Shown: one piece after another, positions 56,581-64,000 of the stretch | How positions within the stretch are numbered: position 1 is the first letter of the stretch | How the letters are laid out: every line of letters starts with the position of its first letter | From: RPQJ01 sp963746325 | GTDB lineage: Bacteria; Pseudomonadota; Gammaproteobacteria; Steroidobacterales; Steroidobacteraceae | Reading direction: 5' to 3' | Assembly (NCBI GenBank): GCA_963746325.1 | Contig: CAVVBC010000024.1 | Coordinates: 62,001-126,000 of the forward strand | Length of the DNA: 64,000 nucleotides | Made by a program: the position numbers and the translations under genes | Notes under the pieces: generated by a model | The model's database searches: none | What the model was told of the DNA's origin: nothing | The model's input: only the letters and a program-made list of their open reading frames with translations

Positions 56581-57055
56581 ATGGCACATTGGACAGGTCG
56601 ACATCCCGCCCCTGCGCGGCACGGTCGCCGACATGCTCGCGCAGAAAAGCAGCGTCGTGCACGCCGTGCCGCCGGACACCACCGTGCTCGAGGCCATCGC
56701 CCAGATGGACTCGAAGCGCGTCGGCGCGTTGCTCGTGATGCAGGGCGACAAGCTGGTCGGCATCCTTTCCGAGCGCGACTACACCCGCAAGGTGATCCTG
56801 CTGGGCCGCGCCTCGCGCGACACGCGCGTGTCCGAGATCATGACGGCGCAGGTGATCGTCGTGCGGTCGCAGACTGGTCTCGGCGAATGCCTGCAGCTGG
56901 TGACCAACCACGGCATCCGGCACCTGCCGGTGGTCGACGGCGACAGGGTCATCGGGGTGCTGAGCATCGGCGACCTGGTGCGTGCGGTCGTGGCGCAGCA
57001 GGCAGAGACGATCACCAGCCTCAAGTCCTTCATCGGCAGCGACTATCCGACTTGA
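56581..57055 (+). CDS. CBS-domain pair protein, with a frameshift near the start
   Basis: About 157 residues from the ATG at 56581, preceded by GAGGGGAGAAG. CBS motif 1 includes TVLEAIAQMDSKRVGALLVM with VGILSERDY; motif 2 includes TGLGECLQLVTNHGIRHLPVVD and GVLSIGDLVRAVVA. From 56581 the span is one base over a multiple of three, and in the core frame the upstream bases encode HIGQVDIPPLRGTVADM, so an early insertion is likely; otherwise translation starts at the ATG at 56633. It would bind adenine nucleotides; a role near complex I is unknown. Confidence 0.8.
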
Positions 57056-57062
57056 GCGTCGC

Positions 57063-57551
57063 GTGTTGCGTCCCCCGCCCGTGCTGTACGCTCGGGCCGT
57101 GGACGCCCCAGACACATCGCTCCCGGAATCTGCCCGGGACAGCCCCGCGAGCACGGCTCGCCCATCGTGCGGGCCGCTGTTTTTTGTCGTGGGCGCCTGC
57201 GCGTTCGTGGCCGGTGCGGCCGGCATCTTCCTGCCACTGCTGCCCGCGACACCGTTCTTCATCCTCGCTGCCGCGTGTTTTGCGCGGGCGTATCGGCCCT
57301 TCCACGAATGGATGCTCGCGCACCGCCTGATCGGCCCGATGCTGCGTGAATGGCACCACCACCGCAGCATCCCGTACCGCACGAAGATGGTCGCCATCGT
57401 CACGATGCTGCTTTCGTTCGGGTCGTCGATCTACTTCGTCGTGCAGCCGCGCTGGCTGCAGGCCCTGCTGGCGGTCGTCGCACTGGGGCTCGCGCTCTGG
57501 ATGTATCGCATACCGTCGCGGGACCGGCCGCCGCCGCATCCGGGCCCTTAG
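57063..57551 (+). CDS. YbaN/DUF454 family inner-membrane protein
   Basis: About 162 residues from the GTG at 57063, though GTG codons at 57081 and 57099 are also possible starts. The family core is FVAGAAGIFLPLLPATPFFILAAACFARAYRPFHEWML, followed by AHRLIGPMLREWHHHRSIPYRTKMV and another pair of hydrophobic segments. Three or four membrane helices. Function unknown. Located between the CBS gene and a hotdog thioesterase gene. Confidence 0.8.
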   Translation: MLRPPPVLYARAVDAPDTSLPESARDSPASTARPSCGPLFFVVGACAFVAGAAGIFLPLLPATPFFILAAACFARAYRPFHEWMLAHRLIGPMLREWHHHRSIPYRTKMVAIVTMLLSFGSSIYFVVQPRWLQALLAVVALGLALWMYRIPSRDRPPPHPGP

Positions 57552-57555
57552 GACG

Positions 57556-58002
57556 ATGACGATGACGCAGACACTGCAGGATTCACTGCATGAACGGATT
57601 CCACTTGCGCGCGCCATGGGGGTGACGGTGTTGCGGGCCGAGCCGGCAGATGTCGTGCTCGGCGCGCCGCTCATGCCCAACGTCAATCACAGCGGCACGG
57701 TGTTTGGCGGCAGCGCTGCCGCAGTTGCGGTGCTGGCGGCCTGGTCGCTGGTAGAGGTGAGGCTGCAGGCCGCGGCGCAACCTGGCCGCATCGTGATCCG
57801 TCGCAGCGCGATGGATTTCGAGCAACCGATCACGGCTGGATTCACCGCAAGCGCCTCTCCTCCGGATGCTGCCGCCTGGGCCAGGTTGCTTTCCACATTG
57901 CGGCGCGGCCGCATGGGGCGCATCGTCGTGCGTAGCGTGCTCGAGTGTTCCGGCACGCGCGTCGGAGAACTCGAGGGTGAATTCGCCGTGATTCCGGCAT
58001 GA
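57556..58002 (+). CDS. hotdog-fold thioesterase, YiiD C-terminal domain type
   Basis: 148 residues from the ATG at 57556, five bases after the DUF454 gene. MPNVNHSGTVFGGSAAAVAVLAAWSLVEV is the hotdog helix region of thioesterase_4/YiiD_C. The catalytic residue is probably in NVNHSGTVFG. IPLARAMGVTVLRAEPADVVLGAPL opens the domain. Substrate unknown. Its stop overlaps the next start (ATGA). Confidence 0.78.
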   Translation: MTMTQTLQDSLHERIPLARAMGVTVLRAEPADVVLGAPLMPNVNHSGTVFGGSAAAVAVLAAWSLVEVRLQAAAQPGRIVIRRSAMDFEQPITAGFTASASPPDAAAWARLLSTLRRGRMGRIVVRSVLECSGTRVGELEGEFAVIPA

Positions 58003-58746
58003 GACGCTGGCTGGATGCTCACCGCCGACCGCTCCTGCGTTGCGCGGCACTCGGCGCATGCATCGCACTGCTGGTCGCGTGCGCGACGCCGCTCGGCACC
58101 CGCCCTGTCGCCCGCAAAGCTCGAGCAGTTGCGCTCGGATGCGCTGCGGGCGATGCCGCCGGAAGAAACCGGCGAGTTTCGCGCCGACGATCTGGTGGAA
58201 GTGGTGACGCTCGACCCCACGCTGCAGCTCGACGTGCGCTACGCCAGCGCCGACAATTTCATGCGCGCCCCGATCTACCCGGAAGCGCGCGTTTTCCTGC
58301 AGCGGCCCGCGGCCGAGGCCGTGGTCCGCGCGAACGCCGCCCTCCGCGCACACGGTTACGGTCTCAGGTTGTTCGACGGGTACCGGCCCTGGTACGTGAC
58401 CCAGATGTTCTGGGACGCGACGCCGTCCGAGAAGCGCGACTTCGTGGCGGACCCGTCGCAGGGCTCGCGCCACAATCGCGGCGCCGCCGTCGATCTCACG
58501 CTGTACGACCTGCAGACCGGCCTCGAGGTGCCGATGCCGAGCGGGTATGACGATTTTTCGGAGCGCGCCCACCCCGATTTCGCCGGGGGCACGCCGGAGC
58601 AGCGCGCAGCGCGCGACCTGCTGCGCCGCACGATGGAGGCCGAGGGCTTCACGGTCTACGACCGCGAATGGTGGCACTTCGACTACCGCGACTGGCAGTC
58701 GTATCGCATCGGCAACGCGATGTTCAAGGACCTCGGACGGCGCTAG
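57999..58746 (+). CDS. D-alanyl-D-alanine dipeptidase (VanX/DdpX family) lipoprotein, with a frameshift
   Basis: About 248 residues. The N-terminus GACIALLVACATPLG has a lipobox (LVAC), so it is probably a lipoprotein. The zinc ligands lie in GSRHNRGAAVDLTLYD (H and D) and EWWHFDYRDWQ (H), and LRLFDGYRPW is the substrate loop. A shift near 58095-58116 separates the leader from SPAKLEQLRSDAL; the span is one base over. It would hydrolyse D-Ala-D-Ala from peptidoglycan turnover in the periplasm, not as resistance. It overlaps the convergent dehydrogenase gene by three bases. Confidence 0.84.
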
Positions 58747-59889
58747 ATCGACCGCGCGATGATTTCCTTCATGATCTCGTTCGCGCCACCGTAGATGCGC
58801 TGCACGCGCGAGTCGACGTAGAGCTTGCGAGATCGGATACTCGAGCGTGTAGCCGTAGCCGCCGAAGAGCTGCAGGCACTCGTCCATCACCTTGTTCTGC
58901 ATGTCGGTGACCCAGTACTTGGCCATCGACGCGGTGACGGTATCGAGCTTGCCGTCGCGCAGCTTCACGATGCAGTCGTCGAGGAAGACCCGGGCGATGT
59001 GCACGTTGGTCTTCACTTCGGCGAGCTTGAAGCGCGTGTTCTGCAGCTCGAGCAGCGGCTTGCCGAACACCTTGCGCTCACGCGTGTAGTCGGCGGTCAG
59101 CTGCAGTGCGTACTCCATCGCACCGAGGCCGCCGATGGCCAGCAGCGTCCGCTCGTACGGCAGGTCGCGCATCATCTGCACGAAGCCCTGGCCCTCGCCT
59201 GGCCCCAGCAGGCACGAGGCCGGCACGCGGCAGTCGTCGAAGAACAGCTCGGCCGTGTCCCAGCCGTTCTGGCCGATCTTGTCGAGCACACGGCCCACGC
59301 GATAGCCAGCGAGGTCCTTCGTCTCGACCATCAGGATGGAGATGCCGCGCGCGCCCTGCGCCGGATCCGTCTTCACGACGACGCCGACCAGCCCGGCGTG
59401 GAACCCGTTCGAGATGAAGGTCTTGGAGCCGTTGATGACGTAGTGATCGCCGTCGCGCACAGCCCGTGTGCGGATCGCCTGCAGGTCGGAGCCGGCGCCA
59501 GGCTCGGTCATCGCGATCGCGCCGACGAGTTCGCCTGACGCCATGCGCGGCAGCCAGTCGCGCTTCTGCTCCTCGGTGCCGTAGTTCAGGACGTAGTGCG
59601 CGACGATGCTGTGCACCGCATGGCCCAGGCTCGTGATGCCGTGCCGGCCCATTTCTTCGGCCACGACGGCTTCGTGCCGCACGTCGCCGCCGACGCCCCC
59701 GTATTCCGCGGGGATGTCGGTGCAGAGCAGGCCGACCGCGCCCGCCTTGCTCCAGAGCTCGCGGTCGACGTGATGCTGCTCGCGCCAGCGCGCGTCATGG
59801 GGCACGATTTCCTGCCCGACGAATCGCCGCACGGCGTCGCGAAAGAGGTCCAGCTCGTCATCGAGCCAGGCGGAACGGTAAGCGTGCAT
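58743..59889 (-). CDS. acyl-CoA dehydrogenase, with a frameshift near the end
   Basis: About 381 residues from the ATG at 59889. AMTEPGAGSDLQAIRTRAVRDGDHYVINGSKTFISNG is the FAD/substrate region, RKVFGKPLLELQNTRFKLAE and CLQLFGGYGYTLEYPIS follow. A shift at about 58823-58832 (extra C) puts the end, KLYVDSRVQRIYGGANEIM with the probable catalytic glutamate in GGANEI, in another frame; the span is one base over. It oxidises an acyl-CoA to the 2-enoyl form. Divergent from an AMP-ligase, its probable partner. Confidence 0.87.
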
Positions 59890-60001
59890 CGGGAACACCT
59901 CGCAGGGGGAGCGCGATGACAAAGGAAACTGGTGTTCTTGTCCAGAGGCAGTTAGCGTTGCCGGCGGCCCGCTCCGGGCCGTGCCACGGGGGAGACGAGG
60001 C

Positions 60002-61528
60002 ATGCTGCTGAATTCCGGCCAGGTCCTGACGGAACGGGCGAAGATCGCCCCGCTCGCCGAAGCGGTGGTCGATACCGCGACGGGTGCGCGCCTGACGTTC
60101 CGCCAGCTCAACGAGCGCGCCAACCAGTCGGCCAACACGCTGCTGGGGCTGGATTTCAGCCCGGGCGAACGCATTGCCTGCCTGATGTCGAACCAGACGC
60201 AGTTCGTGGAATCGTTCTACGCCTGCGCCAAGTCGGGCTTCGTCTTCGTCGCGCTGAACTGGCGGCTCACCGTGCCCGAGCTTTCCTACCAGGTCATGGA
60301 CTGCGGCGCGACGGCGGTCATCTACGGAGCCGACCAGCAGGCGCTGGTCGACCCGCTGCGGGAGCAGTTTCCGCAAGTGCGCTGGCTGCAGGCCGACAGT
60401 GGCGCCTACGCCGCCGCCGTCGACGCGGCCCCCACGACCGAGCCGCCGATCGGCGCCACGGGCGAAGACCCGTTGTTCATGATGTACACCAGCGGCACGA
60501 CCGGGCGGCCCAAGGGCGCGCTGATGTCCCACCGCGGCAACATCGCGTGGCTCGCGAGCATGCTCGCAACCTCCGACCTGCACCACGGCGAGCGCCAGAT
60601 CATCGTGGCGCCGCTGTTCCACATCGCGGGACTCGGCCTGCTGGTGACGGCCGTGTACCGCGGCATGACCAGCGTGCTGCTCAAGCAGTTCGATCCGGGG
60701 GCCATGTGGGACCTGGTCGACGCCGAGAACATCACGGGCTTCTTCGGCGTGCCCGCAATGCTGGCGTTCATGCACCAGCATCCCAAGCGCGCGACTGCCG
60801 CCCGGCCCCGGCTGCGCTGGGTGATCTGCGGCGCGGCACCCGTGCCGGTGACGCTGATCGAGTCGTACCTGCAGATGGGAATCGAGGTGCTGCAGGTGTA
60901 CGGCCTGACGGAAACGCATGGCGGCATCTGCCTGATGTCCCCGGAGCACGCGCGCAAGAAAGTCGGCTCCACCGGCATGCCTTACTTCGGCATCGACGTG
61001 CGCGTGGTCGACAAAGCCGGCAACCCGGTGCCGCCGGGCCTGCCCGGCGAAGTCGTGACGCGCGGCCCGCACCTGATCAGCAGTTACTGGAACCGCCCGG
61101 ATGCGACGGAGGAAGCGATCCGCGAGGGCTGGTTCCACACCGGCGACATCGCCGAAGTCGATGCGGACGGCTTCATCTACATCAAGGACCGCTCCAAGGA
61201 CATGGTGATCTCGGGCGGCGAGAACGTGTATCCGGCCGAAGTCGAAGACGTGCTGAGCGGGCACGCGGGCGTGCGCGAGGTCGGCGTGATCGGCCAACCT
61301 TCGGCCAAGTGGGGCGAGAGCGTCTGCGCGGTCGTCGTGCGTGGGGACGGCTGGAAGGGCGACGACGACCTGCTGGTGCAGGAACTGCGCGCACTGGCCC
61401 ACGCGCGGCTCGCGCGGTTCAAGCAGCCGAAATCCTACGTCTTCATACCTGCCCTGCCCCGCAATCCATCGGGCAAGATCCTGAAGCGTATGTTGCGCGA
61501 GCAGTTCCCGGGACCGGCGCCGGAGTAG
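60002..61528 (+). CDS. acyl-CoA synthetase (AMP-dependent), FadD-like
   Basis: 508 residues from the ATG at 60002, preceded by GGGGGAGACGAGG. MMYTSGTTGRPKGAL is the P-loop motif, QVYGLTETHGGICLM motif II, GWFHTGDIAEVDADGFIYIKDRSKDM motif III, and NPSGKILKRML holds the catalytic lysine. Family: medium- or long-chain acyl-CoA ligase, or fatty-acid-CoA ligase of unknown chain length. It lies 112 bases from the divergent acyl-CoA dehydrogenase, suggesting shared beta-oxidation-type use. Confidence 0.9.
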   Translation: MLLNSGQVLTERAKIAPLAEAVVDTATGARLTFRQLNERANQSANTLLGLDFSPGERIACLMSNQTQFVESFYACAKSGFVFVALNWRLTVPELSYQVMDCGATAVIYGADQQALVDPLREQFPQVRWLQADSGAYAAAVDAAPTTEPPIGATGEDPLFMMYTSGTTGRPKGALMSHRGNIAWLASMLATSDLHHGERQIIVAPLFHIAGLGLLVTAVYRGMTSVLLKQFDPGAMWDLVDAENITGFFGVPAMLAFMHQHPKRATAARPRLRWVICGAAPVPVTLIESYLQMGIEVLQVYGLTETHGGICLMSPEHARKKVGSTGMPYFGIDVRVVDKAGNPVPPGLPGEVVTRGPHLISSYWNRPDATEEAIREGWFHTGDIAEVDADGFIYIKDRSKDMVISGGENVYPAEVEDVLSGHAGVREVGVIGQPSAKWGESVCAVVVRGDGWKGDDDLLVQELRALAHARLARFKQPKSYVFIPALPRNPSGKILKRMLREQFPGPAPE

Positions 61529-61572
61529 TCGCGGCGGTTGTGGCCGCTGCCCCCGGCCCCTATCCTGCACGG

Positions 61573-63057
61573 ATGCCTGACCCGACCCGTGCTTCGCTCG
61601 CCGCCGTCACCGCGGCGCTCGCTTTCCTTTGCTGCGCGGCTTCCGCGCACGCAGCCGACGATCCCTGTGCGGCGCTGGCGCAAGCGTCCGTGCCGGGCGC
61701 GCAGATCACCCTGGCGGCTCCGGTCGCAGCCGCAGGCGATCTGCCCGCGTATTGCCGCGTGCAGGGGACCATTCCGCAGGCGATCCAGTTCGAACTGCGG
61801 CTGCCGCTCGACGGGTGGAACGGCAAGTTTTACATGGCCGGTTGCGGCGGCTTCTGCGGCTCGCTCCTCGCCGACCAGCCCGGCGTGGTCAACGCGCTCA
61901 ATCACGGACTGCGTCGCGGCTATGCCGCAGCCACGTCCGATTCGGGACACTCCGGCGCGAACGTCACCGACGGTCGCTGGGCACTCGACAACCCGCGGGC
62001 CGAGGCCGATTGGGGCTGGCGCTCCGTCACCGAGACGACGCGCGTGTCACGCGACCTGGTCCGGGCCTATTACGGCGCCCCCGCTGTGCGCTCTTACTTC
62101 ATGGGGTGCTCGACCGGTGGCCGCATGGGGCTCATGGCAGCGCAGCGCTTTCCCCACGATTTCGACGGTATCGTCGCCGGCGCGCCCGCGCTCGACTACA
62201 CCGGCCTGGTGGCAACGCAGGCCGCATGGATCGTGCAGGCGAACACGCACCCGGATGGCAGCGAGCTCCTCGATCGCGCGAAGGTGCCACTGATTGCACA
62301 GGCCGTGCTGGAAGCCTGCGACGGCATCGACGGTCAGCGCGACGGGCTCATCGACGATCCGCGACGCTGCGACTGGCAGCCGTCCCGACTGCAGTGCAAG
62401 GGCGCCGCAAGCGCGACGTGCCTGACCGCGCGCGAGATCGGCGTGCTCGATCACTGGTACATGCCGGTGACGGGCGGTGATGGTCGCATCCTGTATCCGG
62501 GCGGCGTGCCGAAAGGTTCGGAGCCGTTCTGGCCCGTGTGGCTGTCGGGCATCCCGGGCGCCAAGCAGCCGGCACTGATGGAGCGGTTCGGCACCGACTT
62601 CCTGCGCTACATGGCGTTCGTGCCGGATGCGGGCGCCGCATTCGACGCGCGCCAGTACGACTTCGACCGCGACCCGCCACGCCTCGCCTCGATGTCGCGC
62701 ATCTACGACGCGACGAACCCGGACCTGACCGCCTTCCGCGAGCGCGGCGGCAAGCTGCTCATGTATCACGGCTGGGCGGACGCCATCGTCACGCCGCAGC
62801 GCACGCTCGATTACCACGCGGCGGTGCGCGAGCGGATGGGTGGCCCTGAACCGACCGCACAGTTCGTCCGCCTGTTCATGGTGCCGGGCATGGACCATTG
62901 CGGCATCCAGGCGGGCCCGGGCGCGAAGACAGTGAGTTTCGATCCGCTGCCCGCGCTGGAAGCGTGGGTCGAGCGCAATGAGCCGCCCGCCACGCTCGCC
63001 GTGAGCTGGCAGATGACGGACGGCAGCGTGCGCAGCCGCGACGTGGCACCGCAGTGA
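61573..63057 (+). CDS. tannase/feruloyl esterase family protein, exported
   Basis: 494 residues with signal peptide ending ASAHAADD. The tannase family motif is FMGCSTGGRMGLMAAQ (CS-X-G-G-R, catalytic serine, with the adjacent cysteine). LEACDGIDGQRDGLIDDPRRC forms the calcium/disulfide region and PGMDHCGIQAG the histidine next to a cysteine. LLMYHGWADAIVTPQRTLDY provides the aspartate. It would release ferulic or gallic acid or related esters in the periplasm or outside. The stop overlaps the ABC transporter start (GTGA). Confidence 0.88.
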   Translation: MPDPTRASLAAVTAALAFLCCAASAHAADDPCAALAQASVPGAQITLAAPVAAAGDLPAYCRVQGTIPQAIQFELRLPLDGWNGKFYMAGCGGFCGSLLADQPGVVNALNHGLRRGYAAATSDSGHSGANVTDGRWALDNPRAEADWGWRSVTETTRVSRDLVRAYYGAPAVRSYFMGCSTGGRMGLMAAQRFPHDFDGIVAGAPALDYTGLVATQAAWIVQANTHPDGSELLDRAKVPLIAQAVLEACDGIDGQRDGLIDDPRRCDWQPSRLQCKGAASATCLTAREIGVLDHWYMPVTGGDGRILYPGGVPKGSEPFWPVWLSGIPGAKQPALMERFGTDFLRYMAFVPDAGAAFDARQYDFDRDPPRLASMSRIYDATNPDLTAFRERGGKLLMYHGWADAIVTPQRTLDYHAAVRERMGGPEPTAQFVRLFMVPGMDHCGIQAGPGAKTVSFDPLPALEAWVERNEPPATLAVSWQMTDGSVRSRDVAPQ

Positions 63058-64000
63058 GCAGCGTTCCGCCAGAGCGGCCCAAGGCCAAGTCGCTCGGTCC
63101 GCTGCGGGCACTGCTGCCGTACCTGAGCCCGTACCGCGGGGTGCTGGCCCTGGCCCTGGTGGCGCTGCTGGTGGCATCGGCCGCGATGCTGTCGCTGCCG
63201 ATCGCCCTGCGCTTCCTGATCGACAACGGGTTGTCGTCGAAGAGCACGGACACGATCAACCAGTACTTCGTTGCGTTCCTGGCGGCCGCCGGAGCCTTCG
63301 GCGTGTTTGCCGCGCTGCGCTTCTACCTGGTGACGTGGCTCGGCGAGCGCGTCGTCGCCGACATGCGTTCCGCCGTCTACGCCCGCGTGATCCGCATGGA
63401 CCCGGCGTTCTTCGAGGTGACGCGCGTCGGCGAGGTGCTGTCGCGGCTCACGGCCGACACCACGCTGGTGCAGTCGATCGCGGGCGTGAACCTCTCGATC
63501 ATGCTGCGCTCCACGATCACCGTGATCGGCAGCCTGGTGATGCTGGGCGTCACGAGCCTCAAGCTCACCAGCGTGCTGATCGTGTTGATTCCGCTGATCG
63601 TCGCGCCGCTGATCATCCTCGGCCGCCGCGTGCGCAAGCTCTCGCGCAAGTCGCAGGACCGCATCGCCGATACCAGCGGCATCGCGGACGAGACGCTCAA
63701 TGCGATCCAGACCGTGCAGGCCTTCACGCTCGAGAAGATCAACACCGATCGCTTCGACGCCGCCGTCGAGGACTCGTTCGGCGCCGCGGTGCGACGCACC
63801 AAGTCGCGCTCCACCCTGACTGCGCTCGCCACGATGCTGGTGTTCGGCGCCATCACGTTCGTGCTGTGGATGGGCGCGCATGCCGTGGTGCGCGGTGAGA
63901 TGACCGGCGGGCAGCTTGGCCAGTTCCTGCTCTACGCGGGTTACGTCGGCGTCGCCGCGGCGAGCCTCAGCGAGATGTGGGGCGAGGTGCAGCGTGCCGC
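63054..64000 (+). CDS. ABC exporter (MsbA-like, TMD-NBD half-transporter), 3' end outside window
   Basis: From a GTG at 63054 the frame is open to the window edge (about 315 residues). Only the membrane domain is visible: PYLSPYRGVLALALVALLVASAAMLSLPIALRFLIDNGL (helices 1-2 region), RFYLVTWLGERVVADMRSAVYARV, and the ETLNAIQTVQAFTLE coupling-helix motif typical of exporters. The nucleotide-binding domain lies outside. Substrate unknown; MsbA/lipid A-type or drug exporters share this form. Translationally coupled to the tannase gene. Confidence 0.86.
   Translation, partial: MSSVPPERPKAKSLGPLRALLPYLSPYRGVLALALVALLVASAAMLSLPIALRFLIDNGLSSKSTDTINQYFVAFLAAAGAFGVFAALRFYLVTWLGERVVADMRSAVYARVIRMDPAFFEVTRVGEVLSRLTADTTLVQSIAGVNLSIMLRSTITVIGSLVMLGVTSLKLTSVLIVLIPLIVAPLIILGRRVRKLSRKSQDRIADTSGIADETLNAIQTVQAFTLEKINTDRFDAAVEDSFGAAVRRTKSRSTLTALATMLVFGAITFVLWMGAHAVVRGEMTGGQLGQFLLYAGYVGVAAASLSEMWGEVQRA

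Noticed and set aside
58015..58746. Vancomycin-resistance cluster
   Set aside because: The VanX-like protein is a lipoprotein without vanH, vanA or a two-component pair nearby, so a peptidoglycan-recycling role is more likely.
5225..59889. Programmed +1 frameshifting as the cause of the many broken frames
   Set aside because: The sites share no slippery sequence or downstream structure, and lie in unrelated genes; sequencing insertion is simpler.
57583..60174. An 863-residue open frame on the minus strand over the thioesterase, dipeptidase and dehydrogenase
   Set aside because: Only the 59889-58830 part is a real protein (acyl-CoA dehydrogenase); the rest is a frame kept open by high GC after the frameshift.
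1..64000. CRISPR arrays, insertion sequences, rRNA or tRNA genes
   Set aside because: Reading both strands found no spaced repeats, transposase genes, terminal inverted repeats or RNA-gene motifs.

Overview
This window is a gene-dense, GC-rich (roughly two-thirds G+C by eye) chromosomal segment of a bacterium. The mix of genes (a YceH-family protein, a TruC-like pseudouridine synthase, FolE, an ECF sigma/FecR/TonB-receptor set, a thermostable-hemolysin/AMP-ligase operon, M20 and S9 peptidases, a tannase-family esterase) fits a free-living gammaproteobacterium of the Steroidobacterales/Nevskiales/Xanthomonadales type. That placement is inference from gene content; no rRNA or tRNA gene was seen in the window, and there is no CRISPR array, insertion sequence or prophage.

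Layout. 1-8.8 kb: M20 amidohydrolase (cut by the window edge), gamma-glutamyltransferase, SGNH hydrolase, a NatAB-like ABC exporter, an alpha/beta-hydrolase peptidase, a rhomboid protease and GTP cyclohydrolase I (FolE). 8.9-14.6 kb: a GcvT-like folate-binding protein with two tandem PYROXD2-like flavin oxidoreductases, a GIY-YIG nuclease and a Rieske oxygenase, perhaps a one-carbon/demethylation module. 14.7-21.9 kb: S9 peptidase, esterase, second rhomboid, a hydrolase resembling animal MEST, an SDR, TruC and a secreted TPR protein. 21.3-25.7 kb: an operon for a thermostable-hemolysin-family protein, an AMP-dependent acyl ligase, a heme-oxygenase-like diiron oxidase candidate, an SDR and the TPR protein; this is the best candidate for an undescribed biosynthetic system. 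25.9-30 kb: ECF sigma, FecR and a TonB receptor with an N-terminal STN domain. 30-33.6 kb: dienelactone hydrolase, thioesterase, acyltransferase, YceH and cytochrome c. 33.8-39.9 kb: a secreted-protein operon (one large propeller-like lipoprotein and two proteins of a small four-cysteine domain family, one with the domain duplicated), divergent from a TPR regulator.

39.8-56.6 kb is respiratory. A Wolinella-type frdCAB operon (di-heme membrane anchor) runs divergently from a complete 14-gene nuoABCDEFGHIJKLMN operon. Together they would form an NADH-to-fumarate (or succinate-to-quinone) chain. NuoG is unusually short. 56.6-64 kb: CBS-domain protein, DUF454 protein, hotdog thioesterase, VanX-like dipeptidase lipoprotein, an acyl-CoA dehydrogenase divergent from an acyl-CoA ligase, a tannase-family esterase and the start of an ABC exporter.

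Quality warning. Sixteen genes, including nuoC, nuoG, fecR, the TonB receptor and yceH, are split by a reading-frame shift (18 shifts in all). In every case the start-to-stop distance fits one surplus base per shift. Such uniformity, in otherwise well-conserved genes, points to insertion-type sequencing or consensus errors rather than decay. I annotate these as full-length genes with the shift noted.
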